Of a stretch of DNA of 64,000 bases, positions 40,526 through 50,263 are shown in pieces. This DNA comes from Pontibacter flavimaris. GTDB taxonomy: Bacteria; Bacteroidota; Bacteroidia; Cytophagales; Hymenobacteraceae. A model generated the notes under the pieces. The model made no database searches, was not told where the DNA came from, and saw only the letters and a list, made by a program, of their open reading frames with translations. The stretch spans positions 1 through 64,000 of the forward strand of contig NZ_LVWA01000005.1 in the NCBI RefSeq assembly GCF_001907195.1, in the 5' to 3' direction. Within the stretch, counting starts at the first letter, position 1, and every line of letters begins with the position of its first letter. The translations under genes and the position numbers were made by a program.

Positions 40526-43402
40526 ATGCTGTCTCTCCCTAAAAAGCTGCTGCTTTATACTTTCGGACTCCTGCTAACACTGCCCGCCCTGGCCCAGCAC
40601 CCCGACGAAGTGGCGGCTGTGCGGCAAAAGCTGCAGCAGGAGCGGCAGCAGACGCTTCGGGCAAGTATGAGCCCCGCTCAGAAAGCCTCGCGTTTGCTGG
40701 AGCTGGGAGCCTGGCAGGAGGCAAAACAGCTGCTGCAGGGAGCCCAACCCACAACGGATGTAAGGCTGGCCCGGGCAGAACTTGCCATACTGGAGAACAG
40801 ATTTGCCGATGCCGAATTGCTGGTGCAAGAGGTACTGCAGCAGAACCCGCAACACCGTGAGGCGCTGCTGCTGTTAAGTAAGCTACAGGTACAGGCCTGG
40901 GAACTGGAGAAAGCCAAAGCCACCGCAAGTCAACTGCTCGTGCAGAATCCTGCCGACGAAGAAGCCGCCCTGACAGTAGGCCGTGTATTGATGCTGCAGA
41001 AGAAGTATGGCGAGGCACTGGAGTGGGCCAAAAAAGTACAGCGCTGGAACAAGGACAATGCCGGAGCCTGGCTGCTGGAATCGGATGTGCATTTCTGGAA
41101 CCAGAAGCCGGAGCTGGCCGAGCAGCCGCTCATCAACAGCCTGACGCTCGACCCGTTCAATGCCGATGCCCGCTTTAACTACGGCTACGCCATCTGGCGC
41201 CGCGTGGATGCCACGCAGCTAAACGATATGGCCGCCCAGTGGGAACTGGCCCTGGCGCTGAACCCGCTGCACTACGTTACGCACTGGCACTGGGGCAACG
41301 GGCACACCAACCTTACCTACGCCGATTATGCCCAGCCCGAGGACGAGCAGGTGCGCGAGGAACTGCGGCAGGCGGATAAACTCCTCTCTGAAAATAGGCT
41401 GAGAGAGGCTTTGGCGGAAATAGAGGAGGTACAGCAAACGTATAAATCCTCGGTGCTGCCGGCCATGCTGCGCGGCTCCGCCTATTACATGGCCTTCGAC
41501 CAGGACCGGCAGGCGCGCCTCGACTCGGCCCAGGCCATTTTCCAGCGCATCCTCCAAAAAAAGCAGCACTATGGACCGGCGCACAATGCCCTGGCAGCCG
41601 TGATCAAGCAGAAGCAACTCACTTACCTGCACAACTATGACTCGTTGCAGCAGGTGGTGCAGCAGACCGTGATCAAGGACCCAGTGAACTTTGCCCGCGT
41701 GTTTCCGGACGTGACCTACTATCCTGGGAATGAGGTGCAGCAGATGGTGTGGTCGCAGCTCTACGAGAGCATTGTCTACTTTCCGTTCCTCTCTAAGCAG
41801 GGCGAAACTTTCGTGATTCCGCCGTTGCACGTGGACTTGGCTATCGCCATGAAATCGCCCTACTTCCGACAGGCCACCACCTTTGATAACCGCCAGTGGA
41901 TGGACATACGTGGCGTGGGAAGCGGCGCGGCAGCCATTGAGTACGTGGTGCGGGGATCCTACCTGGAGCGCAACGTGGTGCTGCACGAGTACGTGCACCT
42001 TTTTCATGGGCGCGTATTTACCGATGCCGAGAACCGTGCGGTGCGCCGCCTCTACTACAACGCCATGGCGCAGGGCCGCACGCTCGATTATTATTCTGCC
42101 AACAACGAACACGAGTATCTGGCGCAGACCTACCCGGCCTACTTTGAGCCCGTAAAGGTGCACCCGCTCAACCACAAATCCATCAACACCACCGCCGATT
42201 TAAAAGCCAAGGACCCGGAGCTGTATACTTTCCTGGACGGGCTGGTGCAACGGCAGCGGGCCTACCTGGCCGGCGACAAACAGGCCATGGCCAGCAACTG
42301 GGCAGAAGTATACCTGAACCTGGCTGACCGGGCGCAGCGCCAGAACGAGTTGCAGAAAGCAGGTTTATACTTAGACAGCGCCCTGGTATGGGACAAACGC
42401 TACCAGCCGGCCCTGCTGGCTTACGCCGGTGTGGAGCAGCGCAGGAAAAAGTATAAGGAGGCGCAGGCGTGGCTGGAGCAGGCCAAAGCAATCAACCCGA
42501 ACTATGCCCCCATCTACCTGGCCGAGGCCGAGCTGCAGGAAACCATGAAGCGCAGCGGCAAACTGAACGCCCACGACGCGCTCATCAGCCAGATAGAGCT
42601 CTACAAGAAAGCCGCCGAACTGGAGGACGACCTGCTGATGCAGGCCCAGGTGAACGAGCGCTTCCGCGCCTTTTTCGTGGACTACGGCATGGTGCCGGAG
42701 GCCGTTTCCGTGGCCCAGGCATATGTAGAGAATGCCCCCACTGTATCCACCTACCTCCGCGACCGCCGCGACGAGGCCCTTGCCTATGCCAGCTGGCTGA
42801 AAGGCACCACCAGTATAAATCCCGAGGCAGAGCAGGAGCTGCAACAGCTGGTATCCCTGAAGCCGCAGAACTATAACCTGCGCAGGCAGTACGCCGAGGT
42901 GCTGGCCGCGCAGGGCAAGTATAAGGAGGCCTTCGAAACGTTGGCCGAGGCGCAGCGCATCCTTTCCGCCGCCGGCTCGCCCCGCCCCGATTTTATGACA
43001 CTGATGGCCGCCTACCAGCTGCAGCTGGAGAACAAGGAGGCGGCACAAACCCCTATTCAGCCCTTGCTGGATGGCAAAAAAACACTGCAGGCGCAGGACC
43101 GCCACCTGCTGGTGCCGGTGCTGGCTACGCTGGGGCAGCAGGACAGGGCCAAGGCCTTGCTGAAGGAACTGCCAACACCGGAGACGGTGGTAGAACGTGC
43201 GCAGCTGCAAACAGCGAAGGGCCGCATGTATGAGGCCGCCGGTAAATTCAACAAAGCCATCCAAACTTATGAGCGCTCCCTGCTGCTGTACCCTTACCAG
43301 CTGGAGGTGCGGCAGCGGCTGGTGCGCTTGCTGCAGCAGAAAGGCCGCACCCGGGATGCCGAGCACGTGGCGCAGGCCGGGGAGCAGCTGGCGCATTCGT
43401 AA
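40526..43402 (+). CDS. Large exported TPR protein with HEXXH metallopeptidase-like motif
   Basis: A 958-residue exported protein (signal peptide LLLYTFGLLLTLPALAQ). It consists of many TPR-like helical repeats before and after a central segment that contains VVLHEYVHLFHG with H487, E488 and H491, a zinc-peptidase pattern of the gluzincin/MA type. Repeat-rich parts include AELAILENRFADAELLVQEV and LDLADRAQRQNELQKAGLYL. Function unknown; the peptidase motif could be active or relict, since I cannot locate a clear third ligand. It is followed by the histidine phosphatase gene with a gap of 48 bases. Confidence 0.75.
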   Translation: MLSLPKKLLLYTFGLLLTLPALAQHPDEVAAVRQKLQQERQQTLRASMSPAQKASRLLELGAWQEAKQLLQGAQPTTDVRLARAELAILENRFADAELLVQEVLQQNPQHREALLLLSKLQVQAWELEKAKATASQLLVQNPADEEAALTVGRVLMLQKKYGEALEWAKKVQRWNKDNAGAWLLESDVHFWNQKPELAEQPLINSLTLDPFNADARFNYGYAIWRRVDATQLNDMAAQWELALALNPLHYVTHWHWGNGHTNLTYADYAQPEDEQVREELRQADKLLSENRLREALAEIEEVQQTYKSSVLPAMLRGSAYYMAFDQDRQARLDSAQAIFQRILQKKQHYGPAHNALAAVIKQKQLTYLHNYDSLQQVVQQTVIKDPVNFARVFPDVTYYPGNEVQQMVWSQLYESIVYFPFLSKQGETFVIPPLHVDLAIAMKSPYFRQATTFDNRQWMDIRGVGSGAAAIEYVVRGSYLERNVVLHEYVHLFHGRVFTDAENRAVRRLYYNAMAQGRTLDYYSANNEHEYLAQTYPAYFEPVKVHPLNHKSINTTADLKAKDPELYTFLDGLVQRQRAYLAGDKQAMASNWAEVYLNLADRAQRQNELQKAGLYLDSALVWDKRYQPALLAYAGVEQRRKKYKEAQAWLEQAKAINPNYAPIYLAEAELQETMKRSGKLNAHDALISQIELYKKAAELEDDLLMQAQVNERFRAFFVDYGMVPEAVSVAQAYVENAPTVSTYLRDRRDEALAYASWLKGTTSINPEAEQELQQLVSLKPQNYNLRRQYAEVLAAQGKYKEAFETLAEAQRILSAAGSPRPDFMTLMAAYQLQLENKEAAQTPIQPLLDGKKTLQAQDRHLLVPVLATLGQQDRAKALLKELPTPETVVERAQLQTAKGRMYEAAGKFNKAIQTYERSLLLYPYQLEVRQRLVRLLQQKGRTRDAEHVAQAGEQLAHS

Positions 43403-43450
43403 AAGTATAAACACAACCAATTTCCATACTTCTAACCAATAACCGTTCAC

Positions 43451-44026
43451 ATGATCAAACCTTTACTGAAACAACTTAGTGTTTTCTTCCTGCTGCTAGT
43501 GGCCGTGGCCTGCCAGCAGGCGCCGGTGGGGCAGGAGGGAGCCCTGGCCGTGGTGGACCCGGTCGATAACAACACCCAACCGACGGTGGTATACCTGGTG
43601 CGCCACGCCGAAAAAGACATCTCCGACATCAACAACCAGGACCCCGACCTGACGCCGGAAGGCAAGGCCCGGGCCGAGGCGCTGCGCGAGTTGCTGAAGC
43701 AGGAGCAGGTGGATGCCCTCTACGCTACCAAGTACATCCGCACCAAGAACACCCTGAAGCCGCTGGCCGAGGAGCGCCAACTGGAGGTGCTGCGCTACGA
43801 GGCAAACGACTTCATCGGGTTGAAGAACCGCATCCTGGAGAACCACCAGGGGCAGACGGTGGTGGTGTCGGGCCATTCCAACACGCTGCTGCCAATCCTG
43901 GAGGCCTTCGGAGCAAATCGCCCGGTACCCGACATCTCGGAGCAGGAGTATGACTACCTGTTTAAAGTAACGCTGTCCAGGGACGGAACAGCCACGTTGG
44001 AGACAGACCGCTTTGGAGTGAACTAA
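43451..44026 (+). CDS. Histidine phosphatase superfamily lipoprotein
   Basis: A 191-residue phosphohistidine-type phosphatase, probably a lipoprotein (VFFLLLVAVAC, Cys21). The catalytic RHAE motif is in VVYLVRHAEKD around residue 49, with the second His in VVVSGHSNTLLP near 140. Related SixA/phosphoglycerate-mutase-like proteins dephosphorylate sugars or proteins; here, being exported, a periplasmic phosphomonoester is more likely. Followed by a strong terminator. Confidence 0.85.
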   Translation: MIKPLLKQLSVFFLLLVAVACQQAPVGQEGALAVVDPVDNNTQPTVVYLVRHAEKDISDINNQDPDLTPEGKARAEALRELLKQEQVDALYATKYIRTKNTLKPLAEERQLEVLRYEANDFIGLKNRILENHQGQTVVVSGHSNTLLPILEAFGANRPVPDISEQEYDYLFKVTLSRDGTATLETDRFGVN

Positions 44027-44045
44027 GGCTCTTTCATACTTTCCG

Positions 44046-44084
44046 GAATCCCCCGCAGCGCCACGTTGCGGGGGATTCTTTTTT
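44046..44084 (+). terminator. Intrinsic terminator
   Basis: A 12-bp stem (GAATCCCCCGCA / TGCGGGGGATTC) with a T-run after it, 20 bases after the histidine phosphatase stop. Confidence 0.9.
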
Positions 44085-44321
44085 ACACAGCCTCCTGTGG
44101 CCGCTGCCGCCGTAAGGGCGTAAGCAAAGTATAAAAGGGGAGCAGGTATAAAAGCTTAAGAGTATAGCTGACAAGTATAGTGGCAGAAACCTGATTGTGC
44201 GGCAGGGGAGCTGGCTATACTTGGGGGGCACAGAATTGCGGGGGCTGGAACGCAGACTCCGATGTGCAGCAGCACCCTTCGGGGAGATCTCCCGGGAGAG
44301 GAAAAAAAGATTGATTTATAC

Positions 44322-44753
44322 TTACCGGGCGATTACCTGCGTGCCGGCCACGCGGTCGTGGAAGGCGCGGCGGCCGCCGTCATCTAAACCAACCAGGAAA
44401 CGTAAAACCGCCAACACGGCAGCTGCCGGCCGGAGCATGAAGCGCAGCGTGGCCGCCCTGAAACTGATGCGCTCACCTGTGGGCCCTGTGACGCGCAGGT
44501 TCATCAGGTATTTTCCCAGTGTGCCCTGGCAGGGGCAGGTTTCGGTGCCGGCAAAGTATAGCCAGCCAAGCAGAAGGTGCAGCAGCCGCTCCGGCTTCAG
44601 GAAAAGTGCTTGGTCGTTGCTGCTGAAGGTAAAATAATCGGTGAGGCCAATCAACGTGAGTAGCAGCAGCACATCCAGCGCAAAAGCCAGCAGACGCGCG
44701 CTCAGGTCGGCCAGCTCGGTTTTCTCTTTACTTTGGGTATAGGTATTCTGCAT
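44322..44753 (-). CDS. RDD-family membrane protein
   Basis: A 143-residue membrane protein with the RDD pattern: LSARLLAFALDVLLLL (Arg-Asp near residue 20-28), YFAGTETCPCQGTLGKYLMNLRV in the middle, and RRAFHDRVAGTQVI near the end, as in the family's FHDxxAxTxV close. About three helices. Function unknown. It is one of two RDD genes about 800 bases apart, possibly an ancient duplication. The interval 44754-45148 between them shows several AAGTATR motifs and an AAGTCGCGACTGTCC palindrome remnant (about 44991-45005) but no gene. Confidence 0.8.
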   Translation of the reverse strand: MQNTYTQSKEKTELADLSARLLAFALDVLLLLTLIGLTDYFTFSSNDQALFLKPERLLHLLLGWLYFAGTETCPCQGTLGKYLMNLRVTGPTGERISFRAATLRFMLRPAAAVLAVLRFLVGLDDGGRRAFHDRVAGTQVIAR

Positions 44754-45148
44754 AAAAAGTACTCATAAGGGTGCGCCCCTTTTTATACTTGCAGCGGGTG
44801 TGTTGGTTACGGGTGTAAGGGAAGAAATTATACTTTATTATGAGGGTTTGGGTGTTATGTGGTCACAGCTAGTTGTTTACGGGTTGTCAGATTGGCTTAG
44901 TTATACTTTGCTGCCTGACTTCGCAAGAGAGGAGCGCCCGGAAAGCTTTGGTGAAAGTATAAATGTTACAGCTGCTCGCATGGCGCGGGTAAGTCGCGAC
45001 TGTCCCCACAAAGTATAAACCACGCTAGCTGAGGACGCCTGGTTTTGGCCGTCCCGGGAAGGCGATCATACTTACAGTCAGTTACTTTATACTTGCCGCA
45101 TCGCCCTACGCAGGAAGATGCCTTTGTGGGAGGTAAGGCGAATACCCC

Positions 45149-45622
45149 TTATACCTCTTTATTCCCCGGGTGCTGGAGCACCAGCGTGTTGGCCAGCTTA
45201 TCGTGCAGGGCCTGGCGGCGCTCCGTGAAGGCGGCCATCAGGTAGCCGATCAGCAGGATGAAGCCCGAGAGCATTTTGCCGAAGTAGCGGCCGGAGGCGC
45301 GGGCAAAGGAAATGCGGTATCCCTCCGTGTCCGTCACGAAAATGCCGAAGATCTGCTTGCCCGGCGTGGCCTGGCGGGAGGAGCTCTCGAAACCGGCGTA
45401 GTAGAGCCAGCCAATCAGCGCGGCAAGCCCCTGTAGCTGCAGGCGGCCTTCCGTATCCGTTAACTCCGGAAGCGTATCAATGCCAAGTATGGGAAGTATG
45501 AACAGGTTCATGAAAATGGAGATGGTCAGGGCATCCACAAAAATGGCGGCCATCCGCTTCCAGAAGCTGGCATACGTGAGGGCGATCGGGTTTTTCTCTT
45601 CTTCGTTTCGGTAAAGTTGCAT
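45149..45622 (-). CDS. RDD-family membrane protein, second copy
   Basis: A 157-residue RDD protein: FWKRMAAIFVDALTISIFMN, YYAGFESSSRQATPGKQIFGIFV and RRQALHDKLANTLVL. I start it at ATG 45622 (MQLYRNEEEKN); a frame reaching 45691 adds 23 Cys-rich residues that do not fit the family. About three helices. Function unknown. Confidence 0.8.
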   Translation of the reverse strand: MQLYRNEEEKNPIALTYASFWKRMAAIFVDALTISIFMNLFILPILGIDTLPELTDTEGRLQLQGLAALIGWLYYAGFESSSRQATPGKQIFGIFVTDTEGYRISFARASGRYFGKMLSGFILLIGYLMAAFTERRQALHDKLANTLVLQHPGNKEV

Positions 45623-45674
45623 GCGCACAAGTGGTCTTGGCAGCGATGATACAACATCCCGGGCACACCTGCAA

Positions 45675-45705
45675 CAAAAAAAGCTGCCCACACGAGGCGG
45701 GCAGC
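45675..45705 (-). terminator. Intrinsic terminator of the cytochrome gene
   Basis: A 7-bp GC stem (GCTGCCC / GGGCAGC) with a T-run on the minus strand, about 40 bases after the diheme cytochrome gene. Confidence 0.75.
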
Positions 45706-45742
45706 CCTTGAAGTATAAAGTATGGTTTCTCCGGATGGGTCG

Positions 45743-46723
45743 CTACGGTTTGGCGGGCGGGGTAAAGCGCACCACCTGGTTCTTAGCCGGAGCCTGCGCC
45801 CGGAGGTATTTGTAGATGGCCCGCAGGTCTTCCTCCTTCATGCCCGCGTACATTTTCCAGGGCATCAGCGTCTGCATCTGGCCCGGCTTTAGCTGCTGGG
45901 TAGTGTCCTGAAAGGCCTTAAAGCGCTGCAGGAAGTTTTCCTCGCTCCAGGAGCCGATGCCGGTTTCCCTGTCCGGGGTGATGTTGGCTGAGCGCAGCAC
46001 CGACCCGTCCGGGAACTTGAAGTCCATGCCTCCGGCGAACGCCCCGAGGTCAGCATCCTTGGGGGAGTGGCAATCCCCGCAACTGGCAACCGCTACCAGG
46101 TACTCCCCACGCAACAGTTCGTCGTTCAGCGAGGCCGGGTTGGTGGCCTTGGGCATTTGGCTCGATGGCATGGTGCGCAGGATGAGGTTGAACGGGAAAT
46201 CGGCGTCTGATTCGGGCACCTCGTTCCGGATCGGCTCCAGCGTGCGGATGTAGGCAATGATGGCGTAGGCGTCCTGCGTGGTGAGTTGTTTGTAGGCCCC
46301 GTACGGCATCAACGGGAAAAGCGGTTCCCCATCCTTGCTCACGCCCTGGGTCATGGCGCGGTATACTTCGCCGTCGGTCCAGGTGCCGATGCCCGTCTCT
46401 TTGTCCGGGGTGATGTTTTTGGCGTAGAATGTGCCCGGGAAGCCCATGTTGTGGTCAAACTTGTCGCCGCCTTTCCCGAAGGTGCCGGGTACCGGAGGAG
46501 CCGAGAGTTGGGAGAAGTCGCGGGTGGAGTGGCAGTCGATGCAGACGGTAACGTGGTTGGCCAGGTAGCGGCCGCGCTCCACCTGCTCTGCCGTGTGCCT
46601 TACGGTAATGGTAGGGGCGGCATCCACGTTGGGGAAGGCGTACTGCAGGTAAATGGCCCCCGCGGCAATGGCCACCAGCGCGACCACAACAAGGTAGCCG
46701 ACCACTTTCAAAGCTTTTTTCAT
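45743..46723 (-). CDS. Diheme cytochrome c, membrane-anchored
   Basis: A 326-residue cytochrome with an N-terminal membrane anchor (residues 7-26) and two heme sites: CIDCH starting at C61 and CGDCH starting at C215. Each half contains ANITPDxETGIG(S/T)W-type blocks (KNITPDKETGIGTW and ANITPDRETGIGSW), so it arose by internal duplication. Likely an electron carrier in the periplasm, possibly feeding a terminal oxidase or accepting electrons from an oxidase partner. No partner gene lies next to it. Confidence 0.9.
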   Translation of the reverse strand: MKKALKVVGYLVVVALVAIAAGAIYLQYAFPNVDAAPTITVRHTAEQVERGRYLANHVTVCIDCHSTRDFSQLSAPPVPGTFGKGGDKFDHNMGFPGTFYAKNITPDKETGIGTWTDGEVYRAMTQGVSKDGEPLFPLMPYGAYKQLTTQDAYAIIAYIRTLEPIRNEVPESDADFPFNLILRTMPSSQMPKATNPASLNDELLRGEYLVAVASCGDCHSPKDADLGAFAGGMDFKFPDGSVLRSANITPDRETGIGSWSEENFLQRFKAFQDTTQQLKPGQMQTLMPWKMYAGMKEEDLRAIYKYLRAQAPAKNQVVRFTPPAKP

Positions 46724-46878
46724 GGTTTTTGTTAAGTATAGTGTTAGGGAGGATTAGCGCATAATAATTAAAATATAAAGTGTAATATTTATAAAATAGA
46801 TTCTTAAAAGCAAACTTTTCTGCAAGGTTAGGAGAAGTTTTCCGTCTAAGTATCAAAATGTTAAGCCAGCAAAAACGA

Positions 46879-46909
46879 AAAAGCCGCAGACTAAGGGTCT
46901 GCGGCTTTT
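46879..46909 (-). terminator. Intrinsic terminator of the M16 gene pair
   Basis: A 13-bp stem (AAAAGCCGCAGAC / GTCTGCGGCTTTT) with A/T tails on both sides, just after the M16 genes' last stop codon. Confidence 0.9.
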
Positions 46910-46940
46910 GCTATACTTCAGAAAGTATAAAACGGGAAGC

Positions 46941-48584
46941 TTACCGAAAGGTATCCTTGCTGTCCACGATCTTCACGTCCGTCACATTCAGCTTGTAGGT
47001 GGCGATCGCATCGTCCTCGGCCAATACCTCCTGCGGTAGTCCCTCTTTTACCAGGTTAGAGTAGCTCATCGGCGATGGCGTGTTGTTGAGCAGCGCCTCC
47101 TTCAGCGGTTCCGCCTCGCTGTCGTCCGTCACGATGGTGATGAACATATTGTCCGTCTGCCAGTACTTCTGCACAGCTTTATTCACGTCCTCCACCGTCA
47201 GGTTGGCTAGCAACTGGTCCATCTCCTCAATGTAATCCTCACGTCCGTAGAAGCGCGAGTCCATCAGAAAGCCCAGTTGCTTCTCCGTGGTCTGGATGTA
47301 GAGCTTCATGTAGGAGCGCAGGAACTTGCGGGTCAGCTCGAACTCCTCCTGCGTCATGCCCTTGTTAATCAGGTTATCCACCTCGCGGATGGCCAGGCGC
47401 AGCGCAAAGTGGGCATGGCCCACGTTGATGTCGCTCAGCTCGGCGTACTGCTGCTTCAGGCCTTCGGCAATCTGCACCGGCCTGATCCAGAGGGCGAAGT
47501 AGTTGGAGGTACGCGGCACGTTCGGGATGGGCAGCTGCACGTTTCCGCCGCGGTCGTACCACTCAATGTAAGAGTAGTCGCCGTAGTTCATGGAGCGGGT
47601 GGTGCGAATCTTGTCGTACAACTTGCCGTAGCTCTTGCGGTGCTCGCCCAGGAAGGAGTTGGCCACCATCAGGGCCGCAAAATCATCCGAAGAGCGGGTT
47701 ACCGGCATTGGCGTACCCGTAAAGATGGCAGAGCCCAGGGCATCGCTTTTCCGGATGATCTCGACCTGCACGCCGTTGGGCTGGTTCGGCTCCCCGGCCA
47801 GCGGTATGCTTGGCTGCACGGCGGAAAGCTGCGCCACGTCGTTTTTCAGCTGGTTCAGGAAATCGGGGCTGTAGTTGCCGGCGATGCCGATCATCACGTT
47901 GTTTTTGGTGAAGTAGTTCTGCCAGTGGCTTTTCACGTCCTCCAGGGTGATGTTGGGTACGCTGGCTGAATTGCCCTCTACCATGTGCTGGTAATTGGTG
48001 CCGCGGAACAGCAGGTCTTCCAGCGCTTTTTTGCTGTACTCCTCATCCGAAGAGGCGCGGATCACCTGGTCCACGAAGTTCTGCTGGTTCGACTTCACGC
48101 GCTTGAAATCCTCCTCGGCAAAGGCCGGATTCAGCATTAAGCCGCGCACGATGGGGTAAAACTCACTCAGGAAATCCTGGTGCACGGCAAAGGTGAAGGT
48201 GGTCACCTCCTTGTCCACGTTGCTGTAGTACTCGGCGGCCCACGGGAAGATCTTGTCCTTTATCTCCGACACGGGCATGTCCTTTGTGCCCGACTCGGCG
48301 ATCATCTGGGCGGTGGTGTAGGTCAGGCCTTCCTTGCCCTTCGGGTCTACCATGGAGCCGTTTTTGAACATCAGCTTGATGATGACCTTATTGGACTCCG
48401 GCTGGCGCAGCTCCACCACCTTATCCGGGCCAAAGGCCGTGTTGGCGTCGAAAGCCGTGGCGGTGGCGGTGGTTTCTGCGGTATCGGTGGTGCTTTGCTG
48501 GGATGTCTGCGGTTGCTTGGCGCAGGAGGCGGCCATCAGGGCAAGCGGCAGTATGTAAGCAGCTATTTTTTTCATGGGTTTCAA
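46941..48584 (-). CDS. M16-family peptidase partner, non-catalytic
   Basis: A 547-residue M16 (pitrilysin) protein with a probable lipoprotein signal (LALMAASCAKQ). It keeps the fold (TYTTAQMIAESGTKDMP, NDVAQLSAVQPSIPLAGEPNQPNGVQVEI) but the HXXEH metal motif is missing at the equivalent place, so it should be the regulatory half of a heterodimer with the upstream gene. The pair (one catalytic, one inactive subunit) is a known arrangement in M16 peptidases. They are separated by 36 bases. Confidence 0.85.
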   Translation of the reverse strand: MKPMKKIAAYILPLALMAASCAKQPQTSQQSTTDTAETTATATAFDANTAFGPDKVVELRQPESNKVIIKLMFKNGSMVDPKGKEGLTYTTAQMIAESGTKDMPVSEIKDKIFPWAAEYYSNVDKEVTTFTFAVHQDFLSEFYPIVRGLMLNPAFAEEDFKRVKSNQQNFVDQVIRASSDEEYSKKALEDLLFRGTNYQHMVEGNSASVPNITLEDVKSHWQNYFTKNNVMIGIAGNYSPDFLNQLKNDVAQLSAVQPSIPLAGEPNQPNGVQVEIIRKSDALGSAIFTGTPMPVTRSSDDFAALMVANSFLGEHRKSYGKLYDKIRTTRSMNYGDYSYIEWYDRGGNVQLPIPNVPRTSNYFALWIRPVQIAEGLKQQYAELSDINVGHAHFALRLAIREVDNLINKGMTQEEFELTRKFLRSYMKLYIQTTEKQLGFLMDSRFYGREDYIEEMDQLLANLTVEDVNKAVQKYWQTDNMFITIVTDDSEAEPLKEALLNNTPSPMSYSNLVKEGLPQEVLAEDDAIATYKLNVTDVKIVDSKDTFR

Positions 48585-48620
48585 ATCTTTGTCATTTATA
48601 CTTTAAAGTAGGACCAGGCC

Positions 48621-49979
48621 TTATTTCACCGGCGATTTCTCGGTGGGGGCAATGGTGCCAACGGTCATCGTCTGCGTTACAAAGTATTTCTTGGCCGCAT
48701 TCATCAGGTCCTGTGCCGTGATGGTGTCGTATACTTTGTAGATGTTGTTGAGCGACTCCGGATTGCCGGTGAGCCAGATGAAGCGGGCCAGGGAGTTGGC
48801 GATGGCGTCGGGGCTGTCCATGCTCATGGCAAAGCTATACTTGATGCGCGACTTCGTCTCCTCGATCTTCTGGGCGTCCATCGGCTTGGTCTTAGCCTCG
48901 TTCAGCGCCTTCATCAGCTCGTCCTTTACATACTGCATATCCTCGGTCTTCAGCACCGAAGCAGACACCTGGATCAGGTTCGGGTCGCGGGAGAACTGCG
49001 GGCCGCCCCCAATGAAGCGGGCCTTCTGCTCCTCCACCACCAGCTTGCGGTACAGGTCGGAGTTCTCAGCGAAAAGTATGGTGGTGAGAATGCTCAGAGC
49101 GGGCAGGTCTTTGTCCTTGTCGGAGAAAGCGGGGCCTTTAAAGTTGAGGCTCAGGTAAGGCGGGAAGCCCTTTTGCTGCACATGCGCGTAGCGGGTTTCT
49201 TTCTGTGCAGGCTCTTTTGGAATCTCAGGCTTGTAGCTGCCGCGCTTCCAGTCGCCGAAGTATTGCTGAGCCAGGCCATTCACGCGCTCCGGCGTCACGT
49301 CGCCCACCACCACAATCGTGGTATACTCGGGGCGGTAGAAGCGGTCGAAAAACACCAGCGAGTAATCGTATTGGTTGGGCATGTCCACCACGTCCTCGAA
49401 AAAGCCCATGGTGGTGTGGGCGTAGGTATGATTCTTAAAAGCGGTGCTCACGGTTTTCTCATACAGCTGCATGTAAGGGCTGGCCGAGTTCTTGGTATAC
49501 TCGCCCTTCACGGCGCCGGCCTCGGTCTTGAAGTCGTGCACGCTATACTTCAGGTTCTGGAAGCGGTCGGCCTCGATCTCGAACATTTTATCCAGCATGT
49601 CGGCGTTGCCGGTCATGTGGTACACAGTGCGGTCTATACTGGTGTTGGCGTTGGCGGCGGCGCCCATTTCCTTCATGATGTCGCCGTAGGCCTCTGTGCT
49701 ATACTTGTCGGTGCCCCGGAACATCATGTGCTCGAAAAAGTGCGCGAAGCCGGTTTTGCCCTGCTCCACCTCCTCGCGCGAGCCGGCGCGGACCACAATA
49801 TAGAAGGCTGCCAGGCCGGGGCTGTTGTAGGGTACGGTCACCACGTTCAGGCCGTTTGGCAGCTGTTTCTGGTGGATGGGGTAGGGCAGGATCTTGTCGT
49901 TCTGGCTGCTTTGCTGGGCCACGGCCGTGGTTACGGCGAAAGCCAGCAACAGCAATAGGGCTACTACTCTGTGCTTCAT
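48621..49979 (-). CDS. M16-family zinc peptidase, catalytic
   Basis: A 452-residue exported M16 peptidase (signal peptide LLLLAFAVTTAVAQQ). The inverted zinc motif HXXEH is present as HFFEH at residues 80-84, with the downstream Glu ligand region (EAGAVKGEYTKNSAS near residue 155). It cleaves peptides in a closed chamber; it is paired with the inactive partner encoded just downstream. First gene of the two-gene unit. Confidence 0.9.
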   Translation of the reverse strand: MKHRVVALLLLLAFAVTTAVAQQSSQNDKILPYPIHQKQLPNGLNVVTVPYNSPGLAAFYIVVRAGSREEVEQGKTGFAHFFEHMMFRGTDKYSTEAYGDIMKEMGAAANANTSIDRTVYHMTGNADMLDKMFEIEADRFQNLKYSVHDFKTEAGAVKGEYTKNSASPYMQLYEKTVSTAFKNHTYAHTTMGFFEDVVDMPNQYDYSLVFFDRFYRPEYTTIVVVGDVTPERVNGLAQQYFGDWKRGSYKPEIPKEPAQKETRYAHVQQKGFPPYLSLNFKGPAFSDKDKDLPALSILTTILFAENSDLYRKLVVEEQKARFIGGGPQFSRDPNLIQVSASVLKTEDMQYVKDELMKALNEAKTKPMDAQKIEETKSRIKYSFAMSMDSPDAIANSLARFIWLTGNPESLNNIYKVYDTITAQDLMNAAKKYFVTQTMTVGTIAPTEKSPVK

Positions 49980-50263
49980 GTTATTTTAGTTAGGTTTAGG
50001 TGAACTATCAGATATGCCTTAAGCATATATAGGCATGCTAAGTTACTTAAAAGGAGGTGTACGGGCAAAGGTGGCAAACCGATAGGGTTTTCTTCTCGAC
50101 GAACGGATCGGTTTTGTCTGTAGAGGAGGGAAATCTATATATTCTTTAGGTAGCAGGGATTGTATACTTGCCTTTCAAGGTGCAAGGCTTCAGAAGCATA
50201 TCCTGCCAGGTTTCGGGTTAGCAACCCGACTGGGTTGCAGAGCTATACTTTATACTTCCTTTT

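Noticed and set aside
41219..43450. Antisense frames of 318 and 359 codons opposite the TPR protein
   Set aside because: Composition of an antisense shadow and no domain; the TPR gene has a clear signal peptide and repeats.
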